DNA of 36,491 nucleotides from Actinomadura hibisca NBRC 15177 (GTDB taxonomy: Bacteria; Actinomycetota; Actinomycetes; Streptosporangiales; Streptosporangiaceae), in the NCBI RefSeq assembly GCF_001552635.1, contig NZ_BCRO01000008.1, forward strand, positions 1 through 36,491. Direction: 5' to 3'. The notes under the pieces are model-generated. The model saw nothing but the letters and a program-made list of their open reading frames with translations, ran no database searches and was not told the DNA's origin. Both the position numbers and the translations under genes were made by a program. Below, piece after piece: positions 7,870 to 16,700 of this stretch. The first letter of the stretch is position 1, and each line of letters begins with the position of its first letter.

Positions 7870-7886
7870 TTAGAATCAGATTCTAA
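7870..7886. promoter_or_regulatory. 17-bp perfect palindrome, probable operator of the acyl-CoA dehydrogenase operon
   Basis: TTAGAATCAGATTCTAA is a perfect inverted repeat with 8-base arms and one central base. It is AT-rich in a region of over 70% GC, 27 bases upstream of the GTG start at 7914. TAGAAT (7871-7876) inside it could be the -10 element, so a bound repressor would block transcription. The size and symmetry suit a TetR-family regulator. An AGATTC half-site also occurs in the 26808-26827 palindrome. Confidence 0.7.
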
Positions 7887-7913
7887 GATCGGCTTCGCGA
7901 AGGGGAGGGCGCC

Positions 7914-9065
7914 GTGCGCCGCACCGTGTTCAACGAGGACCATGAGGCGTTCCGGGAGACGATCCGGGACTTCATCGCCGCCGAGGTAACGCCGGTGTAC
8001 GAGCAGTGGGAGCAGGCGGGCCACCCGCCGCGCGACTTCTACAACAAGCTCGGCGAGCTGGGCGTCTTCGGCATCCAGGTGCCCGAGGAGTACGGCGGCG
8101 CGGGCGAGACCAGCTTCAAGTACCAGCTGGTGGTCTCCGAGGAGTGCGCCCGCGCGGGCGTCAGCTTCGGCGGCTACGGCGTGCACGTGAACCTGGTGCT
8201 GCCCTACCTGCTCAAGTACGCCTCCGCGGAGCAGAAGAAGCGCTGGCTGCCCGACTTCGTCTCCGGCGACATGATGACCGCCATCGCGATGACCGAGCCG
8301 GGCACCGGCTCGGACCTGGCGGGCATGCAGACCACCGCCCGGCGCGACGGCGACCACTACGTGCTGAACGGCGCCAAGACCTTCATCACCGGCGGCGTGC
8401 TGGCCGACCGGGTGCTGGTGGTGGCCCGCACCTCCCCCGCCACGCCCGAGAACCGCCGCGCGGGCCTGTCGATCCTGGTCGTCGACACCAAGAGCGACGG
8501 CTACGCGGTCGGCCGCAAGCTGGAGAAGATCGGGCTGCGCAGCTCCGACACCGCCGAGCTGTCGTTCAGCGACGTGCGCGTGCCGGTGGAGGACCTGCTG
8601 GGCGAGGAGGGGCGCGGGTTCGAGTACCTGACCCACAACCTGGCCGAGGAGCGCCTCGGCATCGCGGTCAGCTCCTACGCCTCGGCGGCCGCCGCCGTGG
8701 ATTTCGCCAAGCGCTACGTGCAGGACCGCACGGTGTTCGGCAAGACCGTCGCCTCGTTCCAGAACACCAAGTTCGTGCTGGCCGAGTGCGCCACCGAGGT
8801 CGAGGCCGCCCAGGCCCTGGTGGACCGCGCGGTCGAGGCGCTGGACGCCGGGGAGCTGACCCCCGCCGACGCCGCCAAGGCCAAGCTGTTCTGCACCGAG
8901 GTGCAGGCCCGCGTGGTGGACAAGTGCCTCCAGCTGCACGGCGGCTACGGCTACATCCTGGAGTACCCGATCGCGCGCCTGTACACCGACGCGCGCGTGT
9001 CCCGCATCTACGGCGGCACCAGCGAGGTGCTGAAGACCATCATCGCCAAGGACCTCGGTGTCTGA
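7914..9065 (+). CDS. Acyl-CoA dehydrogenase
   Basis: A FAD-dependent acyl-CoA dehydrogenase that oxidises a fatty or branched acyl-CoA to the 2-enoyl-CoA, passing electrons to electron-transfer flavoprotein. At 383 residues it has the usual length. Visible signatures are the AMTEPGTGSDLAGMQTTA flavin/substrate loop, GAKTFITGG, and the C-terminal CLQLHGGYGYILEYPIARLYTDARVSRIYGGTSEV. The IYGGT motif lacks the Glu used as base in medium-chain enzymes (IYEGT). The catalytic base is therefore probably the Glu in AEERLGIAV, as in the long-chain and isovaleryl-CoA enzymes. The GTG at 7914 has GGGGAGGG upstream. The SDR downstream overlaps by eight bases, so the two form an operon behind the 7870 palindrome. 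Confidence 0.92.
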   Translation: MRRTVFNEDHEAFRETIRDFIAAEVTPVYEQWEQAGHPPRDFYNKLGELGVFGIQVPEEYGGAGETSFKYQLVVSEECARAGVSFGGYGVHVNLVLPYLLKYASAEQKKRWLPDFVSGDMMTAIAMTEPGTGSDLAGMQTTARRDGDHYVLNGAKTFITGGVLADRVLVVARTSPATPENRRAGLSILVVDTKSDGYAVGRKLEKIGLRSSDTAELSFSDVRVPVEDLLGEEGRGFEYLTHNLAEERLGIAVSSYASAAAAVDFAKRYVQDRTVFGKTVASFQNTKFVLAECATEVEAAQALVDRAVEALDAGELTPADAAKAKLFCTEVQARVVDKCLQLHGGYGYILEYPIARLYTDARVSRIYGGTSEVLKTIIAKDLGV

Positions 9066-9828
9066 GGCGGCGCCCGGGAGCGGGCGCGTCGCGGTCGTCA
9101 CCGGGGCGGCGCGCGGGATCGGGGCGGCCACCGCCGTGCGGCTGGCCCGCGAGGGCTTCGCCGTGGCGGTGTGCGACCTGGACGAGGCCGGGTGCGCCGC
9201 GACCGCCGGGCGTGTCGAGGAGGCGGGCGGCCGGGCGCTGGCGGTGGGCGTGGACGTCTCCGACGCCCCGGCCGTCGAGGCGGCGATCGCGCGGATCGCC
9301 GCCGAGCTGGGCCCGCCGGTGGTGCTGGTCAACAACGCCGGGATCATCCGCGACAACCTGCTGTTCAGGATGTCCGACGACGACTGGGACTCGGTCATGT
9401 CGGTGCACCTGCGCGGCGCGTTCCTGATGAGCCGCGCCGCGCAGCGGCACATGACCGACGCCGGGTGGGGCCGGATCGTGAACCTGTCGTCGGTGTCGGC
9501 GCTGGGCAACCGGGGCCAGGCCAACTACTCGGCGGCCAAGGCGGGCCTCCAGGGCTTCACCAAGACCCTGGCGATCGAGCTGGGCCGGTTCGGGGTGACG
9601 GCCAACGCCATCGCGCCGGGCTTCATCGCGACCGAGATGACGGCCGCGACCGCCGCCCGCGTCGGCATGGACTTCGAGGAGTTCAAGCAGGCGGCGGCCA
9701 AGGAGATCCCGGTGCGGCGCGTCGGCGTGCCCGAGGACATCGCGGGCACCGTCGCGTTCCTGGTCAGCGACGACGCCTCGTTCGTCTCCGGCCAGGTCAT
9801 CTACGTCGCGGGCGGGCCCCGCGCCTGA
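9058..9828 (+). CDS. Short-chain dehydrogenase/reductase (FabG-like, probable beta-oxidation partner)
   Basis: A 256-residue classical SDR with the nucleotide motif TGAARGIG (about residues 15-22), NNAG, catalytic Ser in NLSSVSALG and Tyr-x3-Lys in YSAAKAG. The GFIATEMT segment and C-terminal FVSGQVIYVAGGPRA follow the FabG pattern. The GTG start at 9058 lies inside the acyl-CoA dehydrogenase gene, an eight-base overlap that implies coupled translation. Given that partner, it probably acts on a 3-hydroxyacyl-CoA or 3-ketoacyl-CoA rather than in FAS-II, which has its own fabG at 2944-3648. The true substrate cannot be told from sequence. The annotation as 3-oxoacyl-ACP reductase would be equally common. 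Confidence 0.88.
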   Translation: MSEAAPGSGRVAVVTGAARGIGAATAVRLAREGFAVAVCDLDEAGCAATAGRVEEAGGRALAVGVDVSDAPAVEAAIARIAAELGPPVVLVNNAGIIRDNLLFRMSDDDWDSVMSVHLRGAFLMSRAAQRHMTDAGWGRIVNLSSVSALGNRGQANYSAAKAGLQGFTKTLAIELGRFGVTANAIAPGFIATEMTAATAARVGMDFEEFKQAAAKEIPVRRVGVPEDIAGTVAFLVSDDASFVSGQVIYVAGGPRA

Positions 9829-9834
9829 CCGCTC

Positions 9835-9867
9835 CCCCGCCGGGCGGCCGCGCGCCGTCCGGCGGGG
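9835..9867 (+). terminator. Possible GC-rich terminator hairpin without T tract
   Basis: A 9-bp stem (9835-9843 with 9859-9867) and 15-base loop begin seven bases after the SDR stop codon. There is no T run, so termination is plausible rather than certain. Confidence 0.45.
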
Positions 9868-9941
9868 CACCGTCCGCAGTTCTGCCACTACTCCTTGTTA
9901 GCCTTCGGTGGGAGATCGTCGGCTGGCTGGGGGGGACGTCG

Positions 9942-10682
9942 ATGGGCGCGGCGACGTACGAGGGCGGCGGTTCGGAGGGGGCCGCGACCGCTCTGCTGGC
10001 CAAGCGCGCCGCCGAGGTGCAGCAGGGCGGGGCGCGGGCGGCGGTGCTGGGCGTCAACGACGGCCTGGTCAGCACGTTGTGCCTCATCCTGGGCGTGGCG
10101 GGCGCGGGCTCGGGCCCGGCGGCGGTGCGGCTGGCGGGGCTGGCCGGGCTGCTGGCGGGCGCGGTGTCGATGGCCGCCGGGGAGTGGATCTCGGTGACCG
10201 CGCAGGTGGAGCTGTTCAAGGGCGTGCTGGCCGACCTGCGGGGGCTGGTGCGCGACCACCCGGGGGTGCTGATCTCCCGGCTGGAGCAGGAGTTCCTGGA
10301 GGCCGGGTACGCCCCGGCGACCGCGCACACGGCCGCCGCCGAGCTGTCCGCCGACGGCGAGGGGCTGTACCGCAGCGCGGCGGTGCGCATCATCGGCGTC
10401 AACCCCGAGGAGCTGGGCTCGCCGTGGACGGCGACGTTGTCGTCGTTCGCGCTGTTCGCGGCGGGCGCGCTCGCGCCGCTGCTGCCGTGGTTCTTCGCCA
10501 GCGGCATGACCGGGGTGGTGGTCTCCATCGTCGCGACGGGCCTGGCGGGCCTGGTGGTGGGCGGCGTGGTGGCCCGCTCCAGCGGCCGGTCGGTGCCCTA
10601 CGGCGCGGTCCGCCAGCTCCTGATCATCCTGCTGGCGGCCGCCGTGACCTACTTCGCCGGGGCGCTGTTCGGCGCCTCCTGA
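9942..10682 (+). CDS. VIT1/CCC1-family iron or manganese transporter
   Basis: A 246-residue integral membrane protein of the vacuolar iron transporter family, which exports ferrous iron or manganese from the cytosol. The first membrane segments carry the family signatures GVNDGLVSTLCLILG (residues 37-51, with the conserved Asp) and GAVSMAAGEWISV (73-85, with Met and Glu ligands). A cytosolic helical hairpin domain spans roughly residues 86-160, rich in Glu and holding the LEQEFLEAG stretch. Three more hydrophobic segments follow (about 165-188, 190-211 and 223-245). The ATG at 9942 is preceded by an unusually G-rich Shine-Dalgarno region, seven consecutive G at 9929-9935. The gene is apparently monocistronic, starting 113 bases after the SDR. 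Confidence 0.88.
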   Translation: MGAATYEGGGSEGAATALLAKRAAEVQQGGARAAVLGVNDGLVSTLCLILGVAGAGSGPAAVRLAGLAGLLAGAVSMAAGEWISVTAQVELFKGVLADLRGLVRDHPGVLISRLEQEFLEAGYAPATAHTAAAELSADGEGLYRSAAVRIIGVNPEELGSPWTATLSSFALFAAGALAPLLPWFFASGMTGVVVSIVATGLAGLVVGGVVARSSGRSVPYGAVRQLLIILLAAAVTYFAGALFGAS

Positions 10683-10771
10683 CGGAACGTCGAGGGCGAG
10701 GAGAGCGAGAGGGCTGAAGGGAAGGTGGAGAAGGAAGCCCCCTCATGGCCTCGCCGAGTTCACCGTAGCAG

Positions 10772-12937
10772 TCAGTCGGGGATCAGGTCGCGCAGGTTTT
10801 CCGGCGTGACGGCGCGGCAGCCTTCGGGCAGGCCGTCGGGGCGTTCCAGGCCGATGAAGGTGGTGGTCCCGGCGGGGATCTTCGCGCCGTCCCAGACGCG
10901 CACCGAGCCCGCGGGCAGCAGGTCGGTCAGGTCCCGCACCGTCAGGTAGCGGCGCTCCACGACGGCGCGCACCAGCGTCTCGGCCGCCGCGTGGTTGTCC
11001 TCCACGCGGTTGCCCCAGTCCGTGCCGCGCAGGTACAGGTGCAACCACTTCGCGCGCCAGGTGCCGTCGGCGTCGCGCAGGAACACCAGTGGCAGCGCCA
11101 CCCGGCCGGGGCCGCGCAGGTCCGACTTCAGCCGCACGGTGCTCGCCTCGAACGGGCGGCCCGCCTGGTCGGCGCCGCGCAGCATGAACCCGAAGAACGA
11201 CTCGGCGACCTCCTCGAAGCCCTCCCCGGCGTAGATGTTGACCTGGGGCACGATGAAGGCGCCCTCGATCACGCCCAGCCGCAGGTCGATGAACTCCGAC
11301 GCCCCGTCGGGCGCGCTGGTGATGTCGCCCGAGTGCGCGCCGCCCATCGTCGTCAGGGACGTGTAGGACAGCCATTCCAGGGTCTCGTAGGCGGCGTCCA
11401 GCGTCATCGCCGACAGGTCGAAGTCGGTGCGGCGGGCCACCTGCCGCCAGTGCACGAAGAAGCGCAGCAGGTCGCCCTCCACCGGCGACGTCGAGCCGCG
11501 CGGCAGGACGCCGAACCCGCCGGCCGCCGCCTTGCCGCTGAGGGGCAGGGCGATGTCGAGGGCGGCGGGCTCGACCAGCACGGTCCCGAGGTCGGGCAGG
11601 CGGCGGCGGACCTCGCCGTCCAGGAACGCCGCCAGGCGCGCACCGACGGGCTCAGGCAGTGGCTCGCGGCGGTCGCGGGTGGCGTGCGCGCGGGCGAGGC
11701 GGTTGGTGAACAGGCGGATCCGTCCGGTCCCGTCCTCCCGGTTGAGCAGGTGCTCGCGGACCGACAGCAGCACGCGGCCGGACGCCTGGGGCGCGACGCG
11801 CTCGGCGGTGGCGAGGACGTGCTCGTACTCGGCGTCGGTGGCGGCGAGGCGCAGCAGCCGGTCCAGGGAGCGCATCAGCTTCCCGGGCGCGGTCGCCAGG
11901 AGGTCGGTCGCGGCGGACACCTTCTCCCGGGCGAGCAGCGCCTCGACGCGGGCCTCCATCGACGGGGCCGCCTTGTCACCGCGCGCGACGGCGAACACGT
12001 CGGCGGCGTGCGGCCAGCGCGGGTACTCGTGCGGGTGCAGCCGCTCGCCCAGGCGCTTCCAGGGCTCGCGGTGGGCGTTGACGTCGGCGAGCTTGGCGGG
12101 CGAGGCGGCGATCACCTCGTCCAGGCCCGCGAGCAGGGTGCGGCGCACCGGGCGCCGCAGCCGCGCGAAGCGGGTGGGCTCGCGGAGGGTCACGTCGCCG
12201 TCCGACAGGGCGCAGGCCAGGCGCAGCACGTCGGTGACGGTGTCCAGCAGGAGCGGGGCCCCGAGGTCCAGGCGGGCCCGGTTGATGAGGGCGCGGTTCT
12301 CGCGGATCGGGATGTCGGCGGGCTGGGGGCCGTCCACGCGGAGGGCGGCGAGGGCGCGCAGGGCGTCGAGGTCGGCGTCGTTGAGCGGGGTGGGGCTTCC
12401 GGCGAGGGCGAGGTAGAGGGCGGTGGCCTCGTCGTCCAGGTCGCCGCCCTGGTGCAGGACCGTCACGCGGTCGCCCGCCGCCGCGATGAGGTCGTCGTGG
12501 GCGGCCAGCATCTGCTCGTAGGTGTGCCGGTAGTCGCCGTAGGCGGGCAGGGAGAGCAGGTCCAGCACGCCGCTCTGGAGCTGGGCGACGGCCCCGGAAC
12601 TGGACGCGGAGTTCACGAGCGCGTCGGCGACGCACTCCATCCAGAAGTCGAGCGTGTCGGGGACGTTGGCGGGGAAGTCGATGAAGTAGACGTTGTGCTG
12701 GACGTGGTCGCCGACCATCTCGCGGACCGCGCCCAGGGTGTGCACGGCGAGCGTGGCGACGGTGCCGGGCTCGCGCGCCGACAGCGTCTCCAGCAGCCCG
12801 GCCGAGAGCTTGAACCCGGCCGTCATCAGCGCGGCGTCGAACCGCCGCGCCATGGCCGCCCCTTCGCCCTCGGGCCCTGGCGGGACGCAGACGCGCCGGG
12901 TGTGCCGAAGGACCAGGGGTGCGAGGAGCGTGCTCAT
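10772..12937 (-). CDS. MXAN_6230/SCO0854-family large protein with TerD-related C-terminus
   Basis: A 721-residue cytosolic protein. By recall it matches the MXAN_6230/SCO0854 family, found near or related to tellurium-resistance (Ter) proteins. Segments I recognise are YGDYRHTYEQMLAAHDDLI...VTVLHQGGDL, a central LADVNAHREPWKRLGERLHPHEYPRWPHAADVFAVARG block, and a C-terminal part (about residues 520-660) with HSGDITSAPDGASEFIDLRLG...FIVPQVNIYAGEGF. That last part resembles the beta-sandwich of TerD/TerE, where Asp-rich loops bind calcium. The family name mentions a RING domain, but only four Cys are present and they are scattered, so I see no zinc site. The ATG at 12937 was chosen over one at 12973; 12853 is another candidate. 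It lies 45 bases after the BtuF-like gene. Function is unknown. Confidence 0.65.
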   Translation of the reverse strand: MSTLLAPLVLRHTRRVCVPPGPEGEGAAMARRFDAALMTAGFKLSAGLLETLSAREPGTVATLAVHTLGAVREMVGDHVQHNVYFIDFPANVPDTLDFWMECVADALVNSASSSGAVAQLQSGVLDLLSLPAYGDYRHTYEQMLAAHDDLIAAAGDRVTVLHQGGDLDDEATALYLALAGSPTPLNDADLDALRALAALRVDGPQPADIPIRENRALINRARLDLGAPLLLDTVTDVLRLACALSDGDVTLREPTRFARLRRPVRRTLLAGLDEVIAASPAKLADVNAHREPWKRLGERLHPHEYPRWPHAADVFAVARGDKAAPSMEARVEALLAREKVSAATDLLATAPGKLMRSLDRLLRLAATDAEYEHVLATAERVAPQASGRVLLSVREHLLNREDGTGRIRLFTNRLARAHATRDRREPLPEPVGARLAAFLDGEVRRRLPDLGTVLVEPAALDIALPLSGKAAAGGFGVLPRGSTSPVEGDLLRFFVHWRQVARRTDFDLSAMTLDAAYETLEWLSYTSLTTMGGAHSGDITSAPDGASEFIDLRLGVIEGAFIVPQVNIYAGEGFEEVAESFFGFMLRGADQAGRPFEASTVRLKSDLRGPGRVALPLVFLRDADGTWRAKWLHLYLRGTDWGNRVEDNHAAAETLVRAVVERRYLTVRDLTDLLPAGSVRVWDGAKIPAGTTTFIGLERPDGLPEGCRAVTPENLRDLIPD

Positions 12938-12982
12938 CCCGGCATGGTCCCAGAACACCCGAAAGCGGCGCATTCGGGTTTC

Positions 12983-13744
12983 TCAGGTCGCGAGCTGCTC
13001 CCGAAGGACGCGCGGGGCCTCGGCCAGCGACGGGCCGTACCAGGTCAGGAGGCGGCCGTTGACGAGGGCGGCGGGCAGGCCGGGGAACGCCTCGGGGCCG
13101 TCGCCGGCGGTGAAGCGGTAGGGCTCGTCGGGCAGCACGACCAGGTCGGCCCCGGCGGCGTTCAGCTCGTCGACGGGGATCTTGGGGTAGCGGTCGGGGT
13201 GGTCGGCGTAGCGGTTGGCGACGCCGAGGCGCGCCAGCACGTCGCCGGTGAAGGTGTCTCGCCCGACCACCATCCACGGCCGCCGCCAGATCGGGACGAT
13301 CGCGGTGCGGGGCGGGCCGGGCTCGACGGCCGACCAGGCGCGGTCGGCCTCGTCCAGCCGGGCGGGCGCGGGGACGCCGCACGCGACGGTCAGCATCCGG
13401 CGCAGCGAGGTGAGGGCCTGCTCCACGGTGCGGATGTCGGTCATCCAGACCGCGACGCCGGACGCGCGCAGCGCCGCGACGTCGGGCGCGCGGTTCTCCT
13501 CGGCGTTGCCGAGCACCAGGTCGGGTTCCAGCTCCCGGATCCGGTCGAGGTCGGGGTTCTTGGTGCCCCGGACGCGCGGCACGTCCAGGTCCTCGGGGTG
13601 GGTGCACCAGTCGGTGGCCCCCACCAGCAGCCCCGGCGCGGTCGCCGCGACCGACTCGGTCAGCGACGGCACCAGGGACACGATCCGGCGCACCCGGGCC
13701 GGGAGGGCGACGGGCGCGCCGGTGTCGTCGTGCGGGAGCGTCAC
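12983..13744 (-). CDS. BtuF-like (helical-backbone) cobalamin/metal-binding protein without signal peptide
   Basis: A 253-residue class III substrate-binding fold of the BtuF/TroA type. The first lobe has RRIVSLVPSLTESV, a family hallmark, followed by DLVLGNAEENRAPDVAALRASGVAVWMTDIRTVEQAL. A long backbone helix links to the second lobe (RTAIVPIWRRPWMVVGRDTFTGDVLARLGVANRY...DLVVLPDEPYRF). BtuF normally delivers vitamin B12 in the periplasm or outside the membrane, but this protein has no signal peptide or lipobox and should stay in the cytosol. Its GTG start overlaps the stop codon of icmF (GTGA), giving coupled translation with a B12-dependent enzyme. A role in binding or handing over cobalamin to IcmF is a reasonable inference; direct evidence is lacking. 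Confidence 0.8.
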   Translation of the reverse strand: MTLPHDDTGAPVALPARVRRIVSLVPSLTESVAATAPGLLVGATDWCTHPEDLDVPRVRGTKNPDLDRIRELEPDLVLGNAEENRAPDVAALRASGVAVWMTDIRTVEQALTSLRRMLTVACGVPAPARLDEADRAWSAVEPGPPRTAIVPIWRRPWMVVGRDTFTGDVLARLGVANRYADHPDRYPKIPVDELNAAGADLVVLPDEPYRFTAGDGPEAFPGLPAALVNGRLLTWYGPSLAEAPRVLREQLAT

Positions 13745-16700
13745 ACGTTCCGCCGGTACTGGCCGCCGACCTCGAAGAACGCCTCGGTGATCTGCTGGAG
13801 GCTGCACACCCGGGCGGCGTCCATCAGCTCGGCGAACACGTTGCCGTCGCCCGCCGCGACGTCCTTCAGCCGGGCGAGGGCGGCCTCGGCCTCGCCCCGG
13901 TGCTCCTGCTGGAAGCCGCGCACCCGCGCGAGCTGCGACTCCTTCTCGGCCTCGGTGGCGCGGGCCAGCTCGATCGGCTTGGCCTCCTCCTGCTGGCCCT
14001 CGGGGGCGCGGAAGGTGTTGACGCCGATGATGGGCAGGGTGCCGTCGTGCTTGCGCTGCTCGTAGAGCATCGACTCGTCCTGGATGCGGCCGCGCTGGTA
14101 GCCGGTCTCCATCGCGCCGAGCACGCCGCCGCGCTCGCTGATGCGGTCGAACTCGGCGAGCACCGCCTCCTCCACCAGGTCGGTCAGCTCGTCGATGACG
14201 AACGAGCCCTGGAGCGGGTTCTCGTTCATCGCCAGGCCCCACTCGCGGTTGATGATGAGCTGGATCGCCAGGGCGCGGCGGACCGACTCGGCGGTGGGGG
14301 TGGTGACGGCCTCGTCGTAGGCGTTGGTGTGCAGGCTGTTGCAGTTGTCGTAGATGGCGATGAGCGCCTGGAGCGTGGTGCGGATGTCGTTGAAGTGCAT
14401 CTCCTGGGCGTGCAGGGAGCGGCCCGAGGTCTGCACGTGGTACTTGAGCTTCTGGCTGCGCTCGTTGGCGCCGTAGCGCTCGCGCATCGCCACCGCCCAG
14501 ATGCGGCGGGCGACGCGGCCGAGCACGTTGTACTCGGGGTCCATGCCGTTGGAGAAGAAGAACGACAGGTTGGGCGCGAAGTCGTCGATGTCCATGCCGC
14601 GCGCCAGGTAGGACTCCACGTAGGTGAAGCCGTTGGCCAGGGTGAAGGCGAGCTGGCTGATGGGGTTGGCCCCGGCCTCGGCGATGTGGTAGCCGGAGAT
14701 CGACACCGAGTAGAAGTTGCGGACGCCCTGCTCGATGAACCACTGCTGGACGTCGCCCATCATCCGCAGCGAGAACTCGGTGGAGAAGATGCAGGTGTTC
14801 TGGCCCTGGTCCTCCTTGAGGATGTCGGCCTGCACGGTGCCGCGCACGGTGGACAACACGCGGGCGCGGACCCCGGCGGCCTCGTCGGCGGACGGCTCGC
14901 GGCCGTGCTCGGCGCGGAAGGCGTCCAGGCCCTGGTCCACGGCGGTGTTGAGGAAGAACGCCAGGATCGTGGGGGCCGGGCCGTTGATGGTCATCGACAC
15001 CGAGGTGGTGGGCGAGGACAGGTCGAAGCCGTCGTAGAGGGCCTTCATGTCCTCCAGCGTGGCGATGGAGACGCCGGAGGTGCCGACCTTGCCGTAGACG
15101 TCGGGGCGCTCGTCGGGGTCGCGGCCGTACAGGGTGACCGAGTCGAACGCGGTGGACAGCCGCGTGGCGGGCTGGCCCTCCGACAGCAGCTTGAAGCGGC
15201 GGTTGGTGCGGAACGGGTCGCCCTCCCCCGCGAACATGCGGGCGGGGTCCTCGTTGTCGCGCTTGAACGGGAACACCCCGGCGGTGAAGGGGAAGCGGCC
15301 GGGCAGGTTCTCGGCGCGCAGGAAGCGCAGCAGCTCGCCGTGGTCGGTGTAGCGGGGCAGCGCGACGCGCGGGATGCGGCTGCCCGACAACGACTCGCGG
15401 GTCAGCGTGGTGCGGATCTCCCGGTCGCGGATCTTCACGACCTGCTCGTCGCCGGAGTAGGACTCCACGACGGCGGGCCACTCCGCGAGCAGGTCGGCGT
15501 CGGCGGGGGCCAGCGCGCGCCGGGCCTTGTCCAGCAGCGCGCCGACCTCGGCGGCCCCGGCCTCCGACAGCTCGTCCCGCACGGCCTCCAGGCGCTGCAC
15601 GCGGCGCGCGGCCTCGGCCTGCTCGGCGGTCGCGGCGTGGTAGCCGCGCAGAGTCTCGGCGATGTCGGACAGGTAGCGGACGCGGGCGGGCGGGACGACC
15701 TGGGCCGCGCCGGTGGAGGTCCGGGTGTCGGCCTGCGGCAGCGTGCCGGGCTCCAGGGGCAGGCCGTGCTCGGCGAGCATCGCCGACAGGTGCTGGTAGA
15801 GGGCGGTGACGCCGTCGTCGTTGAAGGTGGCGGCGCTGGTGCCGAACACCGGCATGTCCTCGGGGCGGGAGCCGAACGCCTCGCGGTTGCGCACGAGCTG
15901 GCGGGCGACGTCGCGGAGGGCGTCGGCCGCGCCGCGCCGCTCGAACTTGTTGATGGCGACGACGTCGGCGAAGTCCAGCATGTCGATCTTCTCCAGCTGG
16001 GAGGCCGCGCCGAACTCGGGCGTCATCACGTACAACGACACGTCCACCAGCGGCACGATCGCGGCGTCGCCCTGCCCGATGCCGGGGGTCTCCAGGATCA
16101 CCAGGTCGTACCCGGCGGCCTTGACGGCCTCGACCACGCCCTCGATGCCCTCGGGCAGCTCGCGCGCGCCGCGCGTGGCCAGCGAGCGGAAGAAGACGTG
16201 CTCGCCGTCCAGGGCGTTCATGCGGATGCGGTCGCCCAGCAGCGCGCCGCCGCCGCGCCGCCGGGTGGGGTCGACGGCGATGACGGCGACGCGGAGCTTG
16301 TCCTGCTGGTCCACGCGCAGCCGCCGGACCAGCTCGTCGGTGAGGGAGGACTTGCCCGAGCCGCCGGTGCCGGTGATGCCGAGGACGGGGACGCGGCGGC
16401 GCGCGGCGGCCTCGGCGAGCGCGCGCCGGTCGGCCTCGGGCAGCTTCCCGGCCTGGAGGCAGGTGACGGCGCGGGCGAGGGCGCGGCGGTCGCCCGCGAG
16501 CACGGCGTCCACGGGGGCGGGCTCGGCGGCCAGGTCCACGTCGCCGTCGCGCACCAGCTCGTTGATCATGCCGGGCAGGCCGAGCCGCTGGCCATCCTCG
16601 GGCGAGAAGATGCGCACGCCCGCCGCGCGCAGCCGGGCGATCTCCTCGGGCACGATGACGCCGCCCCCGCCGCCGAACACGCGCACGTGCCCGGCCCCGG

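Noticed and set aside
10991..14065. A 1024-codon open frame on the plus strand
   Set aside because: It is antisense to the TerD-related, BtuF-like and icmF genes. Its translation is Gly/Arg/His/Val-rich without any domain pattern, which is typical of the shadow frames opened by third-position GC bias.
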